A stretch of 64,000 nucleotides of DNA from Flavivirga abyssicola (GCF_030540775.2 NZ_CP141266.1:3893001-3957000), one strand, 5' to 3'; positions 1-11,122 are shown, counted from the first letter of the stretch. Notes: generated by a model not told the origin, from the sequence alone. Program-made: numbers and translations.

Positions 1-1
1 A

Positions 2-1144
2 TTAATTGAAAGAATTTTATATTTCATAGAAAATGACTTATTACCAGTAGTTCCAAAACAAGGTTCGGTTGGAGCGTCAGGAGACTTAGCACCCTTGTCG
101 CATTTATTTTTGCCATTGATAGGAGAGGGAGAGTTTTGGATTGATGATACCATTGAACATGCAAAAATAGGATTAGAAAAACATCAATTAACCCCTTTAA
201 CGCTACAAGCTAAAGAAGGGTTAGGTTTAATAAACGGTACACAATTTATTTTAGCACATGCTATTGTTGGCTTAGATAAAATGGCCTATTTATTAGATTT
301 GGCAGATGTAGCTGGCGCTATGAGTATTGAAGGGTATCAAGGGAGTTCTTCTCCGTTTAGAGATGAATTACACAAAATACGTCCTTATAAAGGAACCATT
401 GAAGTTGCAGAAAGAATGTTTATGCTACTCTATAAATCCCAGAATGTTGATTCTCATGAAAATTGTGAACGTGTACAGGATCCTTATTCCATGCGTTGCA
501 TTCCTCAAGTACACGGAGCTTCCAGAAATGCCTATTACCATTTAAAAGAGTTAGCAGAAATAGAAATGAATTCTGTTACTGATAATCCTATTGTTTTAAG
601 TGATACCGAGGCTATTTCTGGAGGGAATTTTCATGGGCAACCTCTAGCTATGGCATTAGATTATACTTCAATAGCAGCATCAGAATTAGGAAATATTTCA
701 GATAGAAGATGTTATTTATTACTAGAAGGTAAATTTGGATTGCCACGATTATTAACCACTGGAGGCGGTTTAAATTCTGGTTTTATGATTCCGCAGTACA
801 CAACAGCTGCTTTGGTAACAGAAAATAAGTCATTATGTTTTCCGCCATCAGCAGATAGTATTCCAACATCTTTAGGACAAGAAGACCATGTGTCTATGGG
901 GAGTATATCAGGACGTCAATTCAATCAGATATTGGGAAATATTGATAAAGTATTAGCCATAGAACTCATGTATGCAGCACAAGCCTTAGAGTTTAGAAGA
1001 CCCAATACGTTTTCGGATATTATTGAAGAAAACTTTAAGATTATCAGGGAAAAAGTACCAAGACTAGAAGATGATAGAATTTTAAAAGACGATATTAATG
1101 CCATGATTCGATTGGTTAAAGATCAAGCATTCAATTTAAAGTAA
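2..1144 (+). CDS. hutH: Histidine ammonia-lyase (5' end outside the window)
   Basis: Removes ammonia from L-histidine to give trans-urocanate, the first step of histidine breakdown to glutamate; cytosolic. The reading frame is open from base 2, so the N-terminal third lies upstream of the window and the gene is not broken. The visible part contains ASGDLAPLSH; its Ala-Ser-Gly (bases 74-82) cyclises into the MIO electrophile of this lyase family. Further family blocks are SVTDNPIV, GGNFHGQPLAMALDY and SMGSISGRQ. It is followed after 8 bases by hutU and then hutI, which settles the assignment as histidine rather than phenylalanine lyase. Confidence 0.96.
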   Translation, partial: LIERILYFIENDLLPVVPKQGSVGASGDLAPLSHLFLPLIGEGEFWIDDTIEHAKIGLEKHQLTPLTLQAKEGLGLINGTQFILAHAIVGLDKMAYLLDLADVAGAMSIEGYQGSSSPFRDELHKIRPYKGTIEVAERMFMLLYKSQNVDSHENCERVQDPYSMRCIPQVHGASRNAYYHLKELAEIEMNSVTDNPIVLSDTEAISGGNFHGQPLAMALDYTSIAASELGNISDRRCYLLLEGKFGLPRLLTTGGGLNSGFMIPQYTTAALVTENKSLCFPPSADSIPTSLGQEDHVSMGSISGRQFNQILGNIDKVLAIELMYAAQALEFRRPNTFSDIIEENFKIIREKVPRLEDDRILKDDINAMIRLVKDQAFNLK

Positions 1145-1152
1145 AGACAGAA

Positions 1153-3150
1153 ATGACATTTCAAGATCAAATATTACAAGGTATTCCTGATATATTACCA
1201 GCTAAGAAAGTATATCCTAAAGATGCAAACAGAGCGCCAAAACGAAAAGATATTTTGTCAATAGAAGAAAAGCAATTGGCTATCAGAAATGCGTTGCGTT
1301 ATTTTCCAAAGGATTGGCATCAGGAGTTGGCCATTGAATTTGCTGAAGAGTTGAAAGCATATGGTAGAATTTATATGTATAGATTCAAACCAGATTATGA
1401 TATATATGCTAGATCAATTATAGAATATCCTGCTAAATCTACACAAGCAGCAGCGATCATGCTTATGATTCAAAATAACCTCGATCCTGCCGTTGCACAG
1501 CATCCAGAGGAATTAATTACCTATGGAGGTAATGGTGCCGTATTTCAAAATTGGGCACAATATCTTTTAGTGATGAAATACCTGGCAACCATGACAGATG
1601 AGCAGACTTTACATATGTATTCGGGGCATCCCATGGGGTTATTTCCATCTTCAAAGCATGCTCCTAGAGTTGTTGTAACGAATGGTATGATGATTCCTAA
1701 TTATTCACAACCAGATGATTGGGAAAAATTTAATGCATTGGGAGTTACTCAATATGGGCAAATGACGGCTGGTTCATTTATGTATATTGGCCCTCAGGGA
1801 ATTGTACATGGAACAACGATTACGGTTATGAATGCTTTTCGCAATATTTTACCAAAAGGAGATGATTCAAAAGGAAAAATATTTTTAACTGCAGGATTAG
1901 GAGGCATGAGTGGCGCACAGCCAAAAGCAGGAAACATTGCAGGTTGTATTACTGTTTGTGCAGAAGTGAACCCAAAGGCAGCTAAGAAGCGTTATGAACA
2001 AGGGTGGGTAGATGTATTGATTGACAACATAGAGGATTTAATTATTAGGGTTCAAGAAGCCCAAGCAACAAAAGAAGTTGTTTCTATAGCATTTATAGGA
2101 AATGTGGTAGAGGTATGGGAGCGATTTGATGAAGAGAACATTTTTATTCATGTAGGATCCGATCAAACCTCATTACATATTCCCTGGACAGGTGGTTATT
2201 ACCCTGTAGGTATTTCATATGAAGAATCCAATCGATTAATTCGCGAAGAACCAGAGTTGTTCAAAGAAAAAGTGCAGGCATCGTTACGTAGACATGCTAT
2301 GGCAATAAATAAACACACAGGGAAAGGCACTTATTTTTTTGATTATGGTAATGCTTTTTTATTAGAATCATCTAGAGCAGGAGCAGATGTAATGGCAGAA
2401 AATGGGATTGATTTCAAATACCCATCTTATGTTCAGGATATTTTAGGTCCTATGTGTTTTGATTATGGTTTTGGTCCCTTCCGTTGGGTCTGTCTATCTG
2501 GAGAATCAAAAGATTTAGACATTACAGATACAATAGCTGCAACTGTTTTACAAAATATTATGGAAAACTCACCTGAAGAAATTCAGTTGCAAATGCAGGA
2601 TAATATAACCTGGATTAAAAATGCTAAAAAGAATAAGATGGTGGTGGGGTCTCAAGCACGTATACTGTATGCAGATGCAGAAGGACGTTCAAAGATAGCA
2701 GAAGCATTTAATAGTGCTATAGCAACAGGAGAAATAGGCCCTGTGGTTTTAGGAAGAGATCATCATGATGTAAGTGGAACAGATTCCCCTTTTAGAGAAA
2801 CCTCTAATATTTATGATGGCAGTAAATTTACAGCAGATATGGCTATTCATAATGTTATTGGAGATAGTTTTAGAGGTGCCACGTGGGTATCTATACACAA
2901 TGGAGGAGGTGTAGGCTGGGGAGAGGTGATGAATGGCGGTTTCGGAATGCTACTGGATGGCACACCAGAAGCAGAAGCACGTTTAAAAAGTATGTTGTTT
3001 TATGACGTAAATAACGGCATTGCTCGTAGAAACTGGGCTCGAAATAATGAAGCTATCTTTGCAATAAAGCGGGAAATGGAACGAACACCTAATTTAAAAG
3101 TAACAATTCCTAATTTAGTAGCCGATAGTATCCTTAATAATTTATTTTAA
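1153..3150 (+). CDS. hutU: Urocanate hydratase
   Basis: Adds water to urocanate with a tightly bound NAD+ to give imidazolone propionate, step two of histidine degradation; cytosolic. The 665-residue product carries the glycine-rich block GLGGMSGAQPKAGNIAG and, near residue 435, GPMCFDYGFGPFRWVCLSG, which holds the conserved active-site Cys region. It is longer than the roughly 555 residues of proteobacterial HutU, a length I associate with the Bacteroidota version. The ATG lies 8 bases after the hutH stop, and the stop shares one base with the hutI start (TAATG), suggesting translational coupling. Confidence 0.96.
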   Translation: MTFQDQILQGIPDILPAKKVYPKDANRAPKRKDILSIEEKQLAIRNALRYFPKDWHQELAIEFAEELKAYGRIYMYRFKPDYDIYARSIIEYPAKSTQAAAIMLMIQNNLDPAVAQHPEELITYGGNGAVFQNWAQYLLVMKYLATMTDEQTLHMYSGHPMGLFPSSKHAPRVVVTNGMMIPNYSQPDDWEKFNALGVTQYGQMTAGSFMYIGPQGIVHGTTITVMNAFRNILPKGDDSKGKIFLTAGLGGMSGAQPKAGNIAGCITVCAEVNPKAAKKRYEQGWVDVLIDNIEDLIIRVQEAQATKEVVSIAFIGNVVEVWERFDEENIFIHVGSDQTSLHIPWTGGYYPVGISYEESNRLIREEPELFKEKVQASLRRHAMAINKHTGKGTYFFDYGNAFLLESSRAGADVMAENGIDFKYPSYVQDILGPMCFDYGFGPFRWVCLSGESKDLDITDTIAATVLQNIMENSPEEIQLQMQDNITWIKNAKKNKMVVGSQARILYADAEGRSKIAEAFNSAIATGEIGPVVLGRDHHDVSGTDSPFRETSNIYDGSKFTADMAIHNVIGDSFRGATWVSIHNGGGVGWGEVMNGGFGMLLDGTPEAEARLKSMLFYDVNNGIARRNWARNNEAIFAIKREMERTPNLKVTIPNLVADSILNNLF

Positions 3151-4391
3151 TGACTACCTTATTCAAAAATATAAAAGAACTCATTCAAGTACGAACAGAG
3201 CCTATAGCATTTGTTTCTGGAAAAGCAATGAGTGAGTTACCTACCATAAAAAATGCTTTTTTAATTGTAGAGAAAGGATTGATTTCTGATTTCGGCAGTA
3301 TGGAAAATTGTCCTAAAACAGCATTTTCGGAAGTTATTGATGCCACTGGAAAAATGATCTTACCATCCTGGTGTGATTCCCATACGCACATTGTCTATGC
3401 AGGAAATCGCGAAAGTGAATTTGTAGATCGAATAAAAGGATTATCTTATGAAGATATCGCTGCCAATGGTGGTGGGATATTGAATTCAGCTAAGAAATTA
3501 CAAGAAACATCAGAAGAAGCACTATATGATCAAAGTAAGGAGCGTTTAGAAGAAGTCATTCAATTAGGGACTGGAGCCATTGAAATTAAATCTGGTTATG
3601 GCTTAACAACGGAAGCCGAATTAAAAATGTTACGCGTCATTAAACGTTTAAAAGAACATTATCCTATAGAAATAAAAGCCACTTTTTTAGGAGCACATGC
3701 TGTGCCAGCTGAATATAAAGAGCATAAAGAGGCCTATTTAAAATTATTAATAGAAGACACGCTTCCCAAAATAGCTAAAGAACATTTAGCAGAATACATC
3801 GATATTTTTTGTGAAACCGGTTATTTTTCTGTGGCTGATACAGAATTAATTCTTGAAGCTGGAAAAAAATATGGACTGATACCCAAAATTCATGTTAACC
3901 AATTCACGGCAATTGGAGGTGTTCAGGCTGGAGTCCATCATAATGCTTTATCTGTAGATCATTTAGAAGTGATGCGTGATGAAGATATTGAAGCTCTTAA
4001 AAAAACGAATACCATGCCTGTGTCCTTACCAAGTTGTTCTTACTTTTTAAGTATCCCATATACACCAGCTCGTAAAATGATTGATGCTGGGTTACCATTG
4101 GCATTAGCAACAGATTATAACCCAGGTTCAACACCATCGGGGAATATGAATTTTGTGGTCTCTACAGCTTGTATAAAAATGAAGATGACACCAGAAGAGG
4201 CTTTAAATGCAGCTACTTTAAATAGTGCTTATGCTATGGGGATAGCAGATAAAGTAGGTTCTATAACCAAAGGAAAACAGGCTAATTTAATACTTACCAA
4301 ACCAATCAATTCTTACGGGTTTATACCGTATTCATTTGGTACTAATCAGATTGAAAAAGTCTATTTGAAAGGGAAAGAAATCAGCGTTTAG
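3150..4391 (+). CDS. hutI: Imidazolonepropionase
   Basis: Opens the imidazolone ring to give N-formimino-L-glutamate, step three of the Hut pathway; a metal-dependent amidohydrolase. Metal and substrate motifs are visible in order: SHTHIVYAGNRESEF (about residues 72-86), EIKSGYGLTTEAELKML, IHVNQFTAIGG, DHLE and ATDYNPGSTPSGNM. Length 413 residues is normal. The ATG overlaps the hutU stop by one base. No formiminoglutamate hydrolase (hutG) follows; the next gene is unrelated and on the other strand, so the last pathway step must be encoded upstream of the window or elsewhere. Confidence 0.96.
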   Translation: MTTLFKNIKELIQVRTEPIAFVSGKAMSELPTIKNAFLIVEKGLISDFGSMENCPKTAFSEVIDATGKMILPSWCDSHTHIVYAGNRESEFVDRIKGLSYEDIAANGGGILNSAKKLQETSEEALYDQSKERLEEVIQLGTGAIEIKSGYGLTTEAELKMLRVIKRLKEHYPIEIKATFLGAHAVPAEYKEHKEAYLKLLIEDTLPKIAKEHLAEYIDIFCETGYFSVADTELILEAGKKYGLIPKIHVNQFTAIGGVQAGVHHNALSVDHLEVMRDEDIEALKKTNTMPVSLPSCSYFLSIPYTPARKMIDAGLPLALATDYNPGSTPSGNMNFVVSTACIKMKMTPEEALNAATLNSAYAMGIADKVGSITKGKQANLILTKPINSYGFIPYSFGTNQIEKVYLKGKEISV

Positions 4392-4573
4392 TACAATGAA
4401 TTGTTTGTCATTTTTTATGCGATTTCTCACATTCGTTCGAAATGACTCGGGACGTAATTAAGCTTAGTGGTCAACATCGACAGTAGGAGACATCACATTG
4501 TGACTTTTGACAAAACGAAGGTATTATTTATTAATGCCTCAGTCGTTCCTCATTTGACATGATGACTAGTGAA
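4392..4573. repeat. Intergenic spacer with flavobacterial repeat-like sequence
   Basis: The 182 bases between the convergent hutI and glutaminyl cyclotransferase genes contain no gene. The stretch around 4418-4452 (TTCTCACATTCGTTCGAAATG followed by a CTCGGG) resembles a second spacer at about 19643-19686 (GATGTCTCGTCACTC, TTCGCTCTGTCGACATGAC). Both look like copies of a degenerate interspersed element, but the similarity is weak by eye. Confidence 0.3.
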
Positions 4574-5611
4574 TTACTTCTCAATAACCTCTACTTCAAA
4601 TAATTTATCCCAATGTTTACCAGTTACAAAAATAGTATTGTTTTTTGGGTTGTAAGCGATACCATTAAGAACATCTAAGGTTTCATGCTGAGTGACCAAT
4701 TTTTTAAGAGGAGAAAAATCAATAACACCAGTAACAGCACCATTTTTAGGATTAATAATAGCGACACCATCTTTTTGATAACGGTTTGTATAGATGTTTC
4801 CATCAATCCATTCCATTTCATTGATCCCTACAATTTTTCCTTTATTAGTATACACTTGAATATATGATTCTTCAACTAGCGTATTTGAGTTTAAAGACCA
4901 TATTTTTTCGGTACCATCACTCTTATAAATGGTATTTTCATTGTTGCATAGTCCCCAGCCTTCTTTGCTGTTTCCATACTTGAAGCTACTTATTTTATCA
5001 AATGAATTTACGTCATAAACAAAACCAGTACCTTCCCTCCAGGTTAATTGATATATTTTATCATTTAAGATCGTCAGCCCTTCTCCAAAATATTCATCAG
5101 CTAAGTCAATGTTTTTGATGATTTTCCCCGTTTTGTAATCAATTTTTCTAAGTTTAGACTTTTTATATTGACCAGTGCTTTCATAAAGCGTATCATTAAA
5201 AAATTCTATCCCTTGCGTATATGAAGTGATATCATGCGGATATTCATTAATAATTTTATAACTGTAAACTTTTGGAGGAGCATCATTTAATATGGTAACG
5301 GTTGTAGTAACTGTTTCCTTTTCATCATTATTAAAATATACAATGGCTTCAATAGTTTGTTTTCCTAATTTGAAATTGGTTAGTTGAATAGTTTCGCCGA
5401 CCTTCATACCATCCAGAGTATAAAAAACAGAATCTATAATGTGCTTTTTTTTGTTTTCTAACGAGAGAGATAAGGCTGTATTAATAGAAATATCACCTTT
5501 ATTAGCATTCGTTTTAATAGAAAAGGCACTTTTATTTTTACCAGAATTAGGTCCGCAAGACATAATTAATCCTCCTAAAAATATGATTAATAGATATTTG
5601 AATGTTTTCAT
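4574..5611 (-). CDS. Glutaminyl-peptide cyclotransferase-like lipoprotein
   Basis: A 345-residue lipoprotein: the N-terminus ends in a lipobox (GLIMSC, Cys19), so it is probably anchored on the periplasmic side. After a linker, residues from about 115 to the end match the glutamine cyclotransferase family (beta-propeller type, as in plant and bacterial QC), with TQGIEFFNDTLYESTGQYKKS, FGEGLTILNDKIYQLTW and NGIAYNPKNNTIFVTGKHWDKLFEV. The family converts N-terminal Gln to pyroglutamate. Residues about 45-110 form an extra immunoglobulin-like N-terminal region. Monocistronic, convergent with hutI. Confidence 0.85.
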   Translation of the reverse strand: MKTFKYLLIIFLGGLIMSCGPNSGKNKSAFSIKTNANKGDISINTALSLSLENKKKHIIDSVFYTLDGMKVGETIQLTNFKLGKQTIEAIVYFNNDEKETVTTTVTILNDAPPKVYSYKIINEYPHDITSYTQGIEFFNDTLYESTGQYKKSKLRKIDYKTGKIIKNIDLADEYFGEGLTILNDKIYQLTWREGTGFVYDVNSFDKISSFKYGNSKEGWGLCNNENTIYKSDGTEKIWSLNSNTLVEESYIQVYTNKGKIVGINEMEWIDGNIYTNRYQKDGVAIINPKNGAVTGVIDFSPLKKLVTQHETLDVLNGIAYNPKNNTIFVTGKHWDKLFEVEVIEK

Positions 5612-5665
5612 TGTTAATTTTTAATTTGAAGCAAGATATTTATTTAAAATCAGTTTAAAAAATCA

Positions 5666-5695
5666 TTGTGAAATTTTTAAAAGATCGTATCTTTG
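5666..5695 (+). promoter_or_regulatory. Promoter of the SRP RNA
   Basis: TTG at 5666-5668, a 19-base spacer, then TATCTTTG at 5688-5695. This fits the Bacteroidota sigma-A consensus (-33 TTG, -7 TAnnTTTG). Transcription would start at about 5701, exactly where the RNA's terminal stem begins. Confidence 0.8.
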
Positions 5696-5700
5696 CACCC

Positions 5701-5801
5701 GGCAAGTCCTACACAACCAGCTCCTGTTGAATCCTCCAGGTCGGGAACGAAGCAAAGGTATACGGTTGTAGCGGTGTGATGTAGGTAGCTTGCCTTTTTT
5801 T
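5701..5801 (+). ncRNA. ffs: Signal recognition particle RNA (small bacterial 4.5S type)
   Basis: A compact SRP RNA of about 94 bases plus a T-run. The Ffh-binding domain is visible as CCAGGTCGGGAACGAAGCA, with a GGAA tetraloop closing the conserved internal loops (GTCGGGAACGAAGCA). The ends pair: GGCAAG at 5701-5706 with CTTGCC at 5789-5794, and CCTAC at 5708-5712 with GTAGG at 5781-5785. The run of T at 5795-5801 right after the terminal stem serves as terminator. With Ffh it targets nascent membrane and secreted proteins to the translocon. It has its own promoter directly upstream. Confidence 0.93.
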
Positions 5802-5815
5802 GTACCATAAACTTA

Positions 5816-5848
5816 AATCTTGAAAGCTTTGGCGAATCAAGATTTTTT
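5816..5848 (+). terminator. Hairpin with T-run downstream of the SRP RNA
   Basis: AATCTTGA (5816-5823) pairs with TCAAGATT (5837-5844) around a 13-base loop and runs into six T. Probably a second, backup terminator for the SRP RNA transcript. Confidence 0.5.
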
Positions 5849-6012
5849 AGTTTCATGTATTACCATAAAGACGGGTTTTTTTATTTTTTATCGAAAAGAA
5901 TCCCCTAAGAGTTTAAGCTAAAACCACCTAAATACCTCGTATTATTGCGTTGGTGATTGTTGGTTTTAAGAAATTTTTATTTGTATTTTTAACACTTCAA
6001 TTATTTTAAAAA

Positions 6013-6816
6013 ATGTCTAAAGTTGTTTTAATCACTGGTGGTTCTTCAGGAATCGGAAAATCTATTGGAGAATACTTAAGCCAAAAAAGCTTTATAGTTT
6101 ATGGTACTAGTAGAAACCCTGATAAGTATAAAGATAGTAAGTTTCCTATTTTAGCATTAGATGTTAAAGAGCATACCACCATATTGGAAACGGTTCATAC
6201 TATTATAGAAAAAGAGGGGAGGTTAGATGTTGTTATAAATAATGCTGGAGCTGGTATAACAGGCCCTATTGAAGAGATACCAGAAGCAGAAATTAAAGCT
6301 AATTTTGAGACTAATTTTTTTGGACCTATTAATGTTATAAAAGCAGTGTTGCCACAAATGCGCAAACAGCAATCGGGGTTAATTATTAATATAACATCTA
6401 TAGCAGGTTATATGGGGCTACCATATCGAGGTATTTATAGTGCGAGTAAAGGGGCTTTAGAACTTTTAACAGAGGCTTTTAGAATGGAACTTAAAGGTTT
6501 TAACATAAAAATGACCAATGTTGCTCCAGGTGATTTTGCTACAAACATTGCTGCTGGTCGTTATCATGCCCCGCTTCTAGAAACATCTCCTTATTTAAAG
6601 CCATATGGAAATGCGCTAAACTTAATGGATGCACATGTAGATAGTGGAAGTGATCCAAACCTAATGGCAGAGGCTATTTATAAAATTATAAATACAGGCA
6701 ATCCGAAAGTACATTACAAAATAGGAGTGTTTATGCAGAAATTCTCAATCGTTTTAAAACGAATATTGCCAGATACGGTTTATGAAAAGTTATTAATGAA
6801 TCATTATAAGCTTTAA
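6013..6816 (+). CDS. Short-chain dehydrogenase/reductase (SDR)
   Basis: An NAD(P)-dependent oxidoreductase of the classical SDR family, 267 residues, cytosolic. Visible motifs: the nucleotide-binding TGGSSGIG (residues 8-15), NNAG (76-79), catalytic Ser129 in NITSI and the YSASK motif (Tyr142, Lys146). The C-terminal third, which sets substrate choice, gives no clear hint. Flavobacterial relatives are usually called only SDR family oxidoreductase. It stands alone, starting about 210 bases downstream of the SRP RNA. Confidence 0.9.
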   Translation: MSKVVLITGGSSGIGKSIGEYLSQKSFIVYGTSRNPDKYKDSKFPILALDVKEHTTILETVHTIIEKEGRLDVVINNAGAGITGPIEEIPEAEIKANFETNFFGPINVIKAVLPQMRKQQSGLIINITSIAGYMGLPYRGIYSASKGALELLTEAFRMELKGFNIKMTNVAPGDFATNIAAGRYHAPLLETSPYLKPYGNALNLMDAHVDSGSDPNLMAEAIYKIINTGNPKVHYKIGVFMQKFSIVLKRILPDTVYEKLLMNHYKL

Positions 6817-6916
6817 TCCGTATTTTCTACCTTCATTTCGAAGTTCTAAAAGGTAATAGGGGTAAAAATATTTTCGGCATATTATTTGATATTTATTGTT
6901 TTTTAAACTTAATACT

Positions 6917-7327
6917 ATGAAACAATATTTACCTATAATTCTTTTAATGTTCCTTTTTTCTTTTAGCAGTTGTGATGATACATTAGATTGTATTATTAAT
7001 GTAAGACCAGAAATACGTACTAAAACCTTGGCATTAGGATTTGTAGATGAGTATTATTCTGAAGCCATTACTGCCGAAATTAAAAATGAAGTAAATGATA
7101 ATGATTATGATTATTATTTCGATGTTGTAGGCAGGTTACCAGAAGGCATAGAAGTATTTTATAATAGACGTAGAGAAGTTGTATTTAAAGGAATTCCTAA
7201 AGAAGCAGGACGTTTTCGTCTTGAAGTTTACCTGGAAGTTACATCGCACTATGATGAAGGTGGAAGGATTAATGGTCCGTTATGTTCCGATAATACCTCA
7301 GAATCGTATGTCTTGGTTATTAGGTAA
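6917..7327 (+). CDS. Small lipoprotein of unknown function
   Basis: A 136-residue exported protein. I chose ATG 6917, giving a clean lipoprotein signal (MKQYLPIILLMFLFSFSSC) with the lipid-modified Cys at residue 19; an upstream TTG at 6896 would only add seven residues. The mature part has beta-rich segments ending in RFRLEVYLEV and resembles the putative-Ig fold of small flavobacterial lipoproteins, but I do not recognise a named family. Its stop lies 6 bases from the stop of the convergent gene at 7334. Confidence 0.75.
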   Translation: MKQYLPIILLMFLFSFSSCDDTLDCIINVRPEIRTKTLALGFVDEYYSEAITAEIKNEVNDNDYDYYFDVVGRLPEGIEVFYNRRREVVFKGIPKEAGRFRLEVYLEVTSHYDEGGRINGPLCSDNTSESYVLVIR

Positions 7328-7333
7328 TTTAAT

Positions 7334-8752
7334 CTATCGATTTATTAAACCTAAAAGCTCTTTTTCGAATTTTACAGAAAAAATATTCGCATTACCATTC
7401 ACTATTTTTTTGTGTTGATCAATTATCATAGCTTTTGTCATTGGATGAATGGCTAAAGTTCTAGAGGCTTCTTTTGGATTTTTAAAAGTATACTCATTTT
7501 TATAGGTAAACTTGTTATTTTTTAATGAGTTTTTCGGTTTTTCTAGCCCATAATCATCAATATTAATAGTAATAAAAACAACTTCGGGATACTTCATTTG
7601 TAACTTTTTAATTTCTTTATGACTGTTTTTAAAATGTTCATGATAAGTATGCGACCAAAAACTAATAACTGTAGGTGCATTTATAACTGAACTAATATCA
7701 ACTTCAACACTATCATAATTAACAAGTTTAATATTTGGAATGTTAAACCCCGTTTTTAAATTATTTAAAGAATTAGTGAATTCTGTTAATTTCTTTTTGC
7801 CTTTTTCGCTTTTAGTTTTACTTAAATAAGATTTCAAAATGACATTGTTATTCTCTGGCTTCTTGTTTTTAGATATATAATTTATTACCAACTCATATAA
7901 TAATTCGTCTTTAATATCAGTATTTGTTATTAAGCTATCAATAAGATTTAACTTATCTAAATTATAACATAATGAATACCTGTTGAAGTGTTTGCCATTG
8001 GAATGAGCATTATGCTCTTTTAGAGAAATATTGCTAAAAGTATACTTTAAAAATTTTTTGTATTTATAGTAATGAATGGATAAATCATTATTATAATTAA
8101 TATCTTTTCTGTAGTTATAGAAATCTTCTGGAAGTGATTTTAAAACAGCCTCTTTATTATTTCCATAGTGTACAAACGGATATACTTCTTTACTAGAATA
8201 ATAGTCATAATCTATATTGGCACGGGCTATTTTTTCAAATAAAGGTGAGGGTTCAAATTTGCTTTTAAAAGTATTGAATTTTTTAACTTTTAGGTTTCTT
8301 AATGAATCTATACGGTTTTGATAGACTGTAGGCGATAATTGACAAAGCTTAAAAATATATTTTTCTTCAACTTCGTTTTCTAAAAACTCATTGATAAGAT
8401 AATTGTTTTTTCTAGATCCTTTTCCTGTAAAAACAAGTGATTCATCAAAATCTAAAGTATTCAATCTAAACAAAACACTGTCTTTTGGTTCTAATAGCAC
8501 CATTTGATATTCATAGCCATGTCTAAATGAGTAGAGTCCTTCTTCTAAATGATTAACTTTGTATAAAAACCTGTTTCTATTGTCAAGTTTTATAGTATCA
8601 ATAGTTATATCGGACTTTAATAACACGACATAATTAGCGGTTGGATTAATAATTTCGCCACCTATGTATGCGTAATTATCTTCCATTTCACTTTTATTCT
8701 TGCAGCCTAAAAGTGCCAATATCACTAATGTTATTGAAAAGTATAACTTCAT
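7334..8752 (-). CDS. Thioredoxin-fold lipoprotein lacking the CXXC motif
   Basis: A 472-residue lipoprotein (MKLYFSITLVILALLGC; Cys17). Residues about 25-115 look like the DUF4369/AhpC-associated N-terminal beta domain common in Bacteroidota thioredoxin lipoproteins. The middle is helical and unassigned. Residues about 335-472 form a thioredoxin-like domain (APTVISFWSHTYHEHF, VVFITINIDDYG, AIHPMTKAMIIDQHKKIVNG). Where an active thioredoxin has W-C-x-x-C, this protein has W366-S-H-T-Y, so both redox cysteines are gone while the cis-Pro loop position (HPMTK) is kept. Probably a binding or scaffold protein in the periplasm rather than a reductase. Confidence 0.65.
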   Translation of the reverse strand: MKLYFSITLVILALLGCKNKSEMEDNYAYIGGEIINPTANYVVLLKSDITIDTIKLDNRNRFLYKVNHLEEGLYSFRHGYEYQMVLLEPKDSVLFRLNTLDFDESLVFTGKGSRKNNYLINEFLENEVEEKYIFKLCQLSPTVYQNRIDSLRNLKVKKFNTFKSKFEPSPLFEKIARANIDYDYYSSKEVYPFVHYGNNKEAVLKSLPEDFYNYRKDINYNNDLSIHYYKYKKFLKYTFSNISLKEHNAHSNGKHFNRYSLCYNLDKLNLIDSLITNTDIKDELLYELVINYISKNKKPENNNVILKSYLSKTKSEKGKKKLTEFTNSLNNLKTGFNIPNIKLVNYDSVEVDISSVINAPTVISFWSHTYHEHFKNSHKEIKKLQMKYPEVVFITINIDDYGLEKPKNSLKNNKFTYKNEYTFKNPKEASRTLAIHPMTKAMIIDQHKKIVNGNANIFSVKFEKELLGLINR

Positions 8753-8920
8753 AAAATCCCCCCTAATAGTATTAAATTAATACAAATTACGATACAAAAA
8801 TATGTGTTGTATTTATAAAGTGCTGTTAATGCGTTGTTAAATATTACTATAACTGAAAAAAACGAAACTTTTTTATTTAAAAAGAATGTATCTAAGTTTC
8901 TTTGTGACATTTGAATTTTC

Positions 8921-8928
8921 TACTTTTG
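8921..8928 (+). promoter_or_regulatory. -7 promoter element upstream of the ABC-F gene
   Basis: TACTTTTG fits TAnnTTTG, about 110 bases before the ABC-F start. A TTG lies at 8902-8904 but the spacing (16) is shorter than usual, so only the -7 element is called. Confidence 0.5.
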
Positions 8929-9004
8929 CAAAAACTTGCTAAAAGGGATATGTCAAGGAGTAAACCTTATTAAAATAGTGAGTTTTTAAAGACCTAATTG
9001 ATAA

Positions 9005-10663
<1,659 letters not shown>

Positions 10664-10704
10664 CAATTAATAATTTAAATCTGTACGTAGTTTTATCATC
10701 TATA

Positions 10705-11106
10705 TTGGGTTTTGTATTCTTTACATTAGCACTTATCCATTTAAATTGGGTTATGGGAGGTACGTTTGGATTTGCTGAATCATTGCCTACAAAAGAAACA
10801 GGAGAGCGTGTTTTAAACCCTAAAAAATTTGATAGTGCTGTTGTAGGGGTTGGGCTTATGTCTTTTTCCTTTTTCTATTTAATAAAAGCGGGTTGTATAA
10901 ATTTGAATTTACCAGATTGGTTATTGGACTATGGTAGCTGGATTATACCTGCCATATTCTTTTTAAGATCCATTGGAGAATTTAAGTATGTTGGCTTTTT
11001 TAAAAAAGTTAAGACGACAACTTTTGGGAAATTAGACACAAAATTTTACTCGCCCTTATGCCTTTTCTTAGGTATGGTTGGTGTGATATTGCAACTAATA
11101 AGATAG
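10705..11106 (+). CDS. DUF3995 small membrane protein (start codon uncertain)
   Basis: A membrane protein of about 133 residues with four hydrophobic segments and the DUF3995 blocks ALIHLNWVMGGTFGFAESLP and LNPKKFDSAVVGVGLM. Function unknown. There is no ATG or GTG: the frame is open from 10642 and the only usual alternative start is TTG 10705, which trims the first membrane helix. A CTG at 10681 would give MYVVLSSILGFVFFTLALIH, which looks more like a complete N-terminus. It follows the ABC-F gene by 41 bases and may be cotranscribed with it. Confidence 0.7.
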   Translation: MGFVFFTLALIHLNWVMGGTFGFAESLPTKETGERVLNPKKFDSAVVGVGLMSFSFFYLIKAGCINLNLPDWLLDYGSWIIPAIFFLRSIGEFKYVGFFKKVKTTTFGKLDTKFYSPLCLFLGMVGVILQLIR

Positions 11107-11122
11107 ATCAAGGCGCATCTTT

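Noticed and set aside
2-1144. hutH as a truncated pseudogene
   Set aside because: The frame is open to the window edge and keeps the active-site motif; the missing N-terminus is outside the window.
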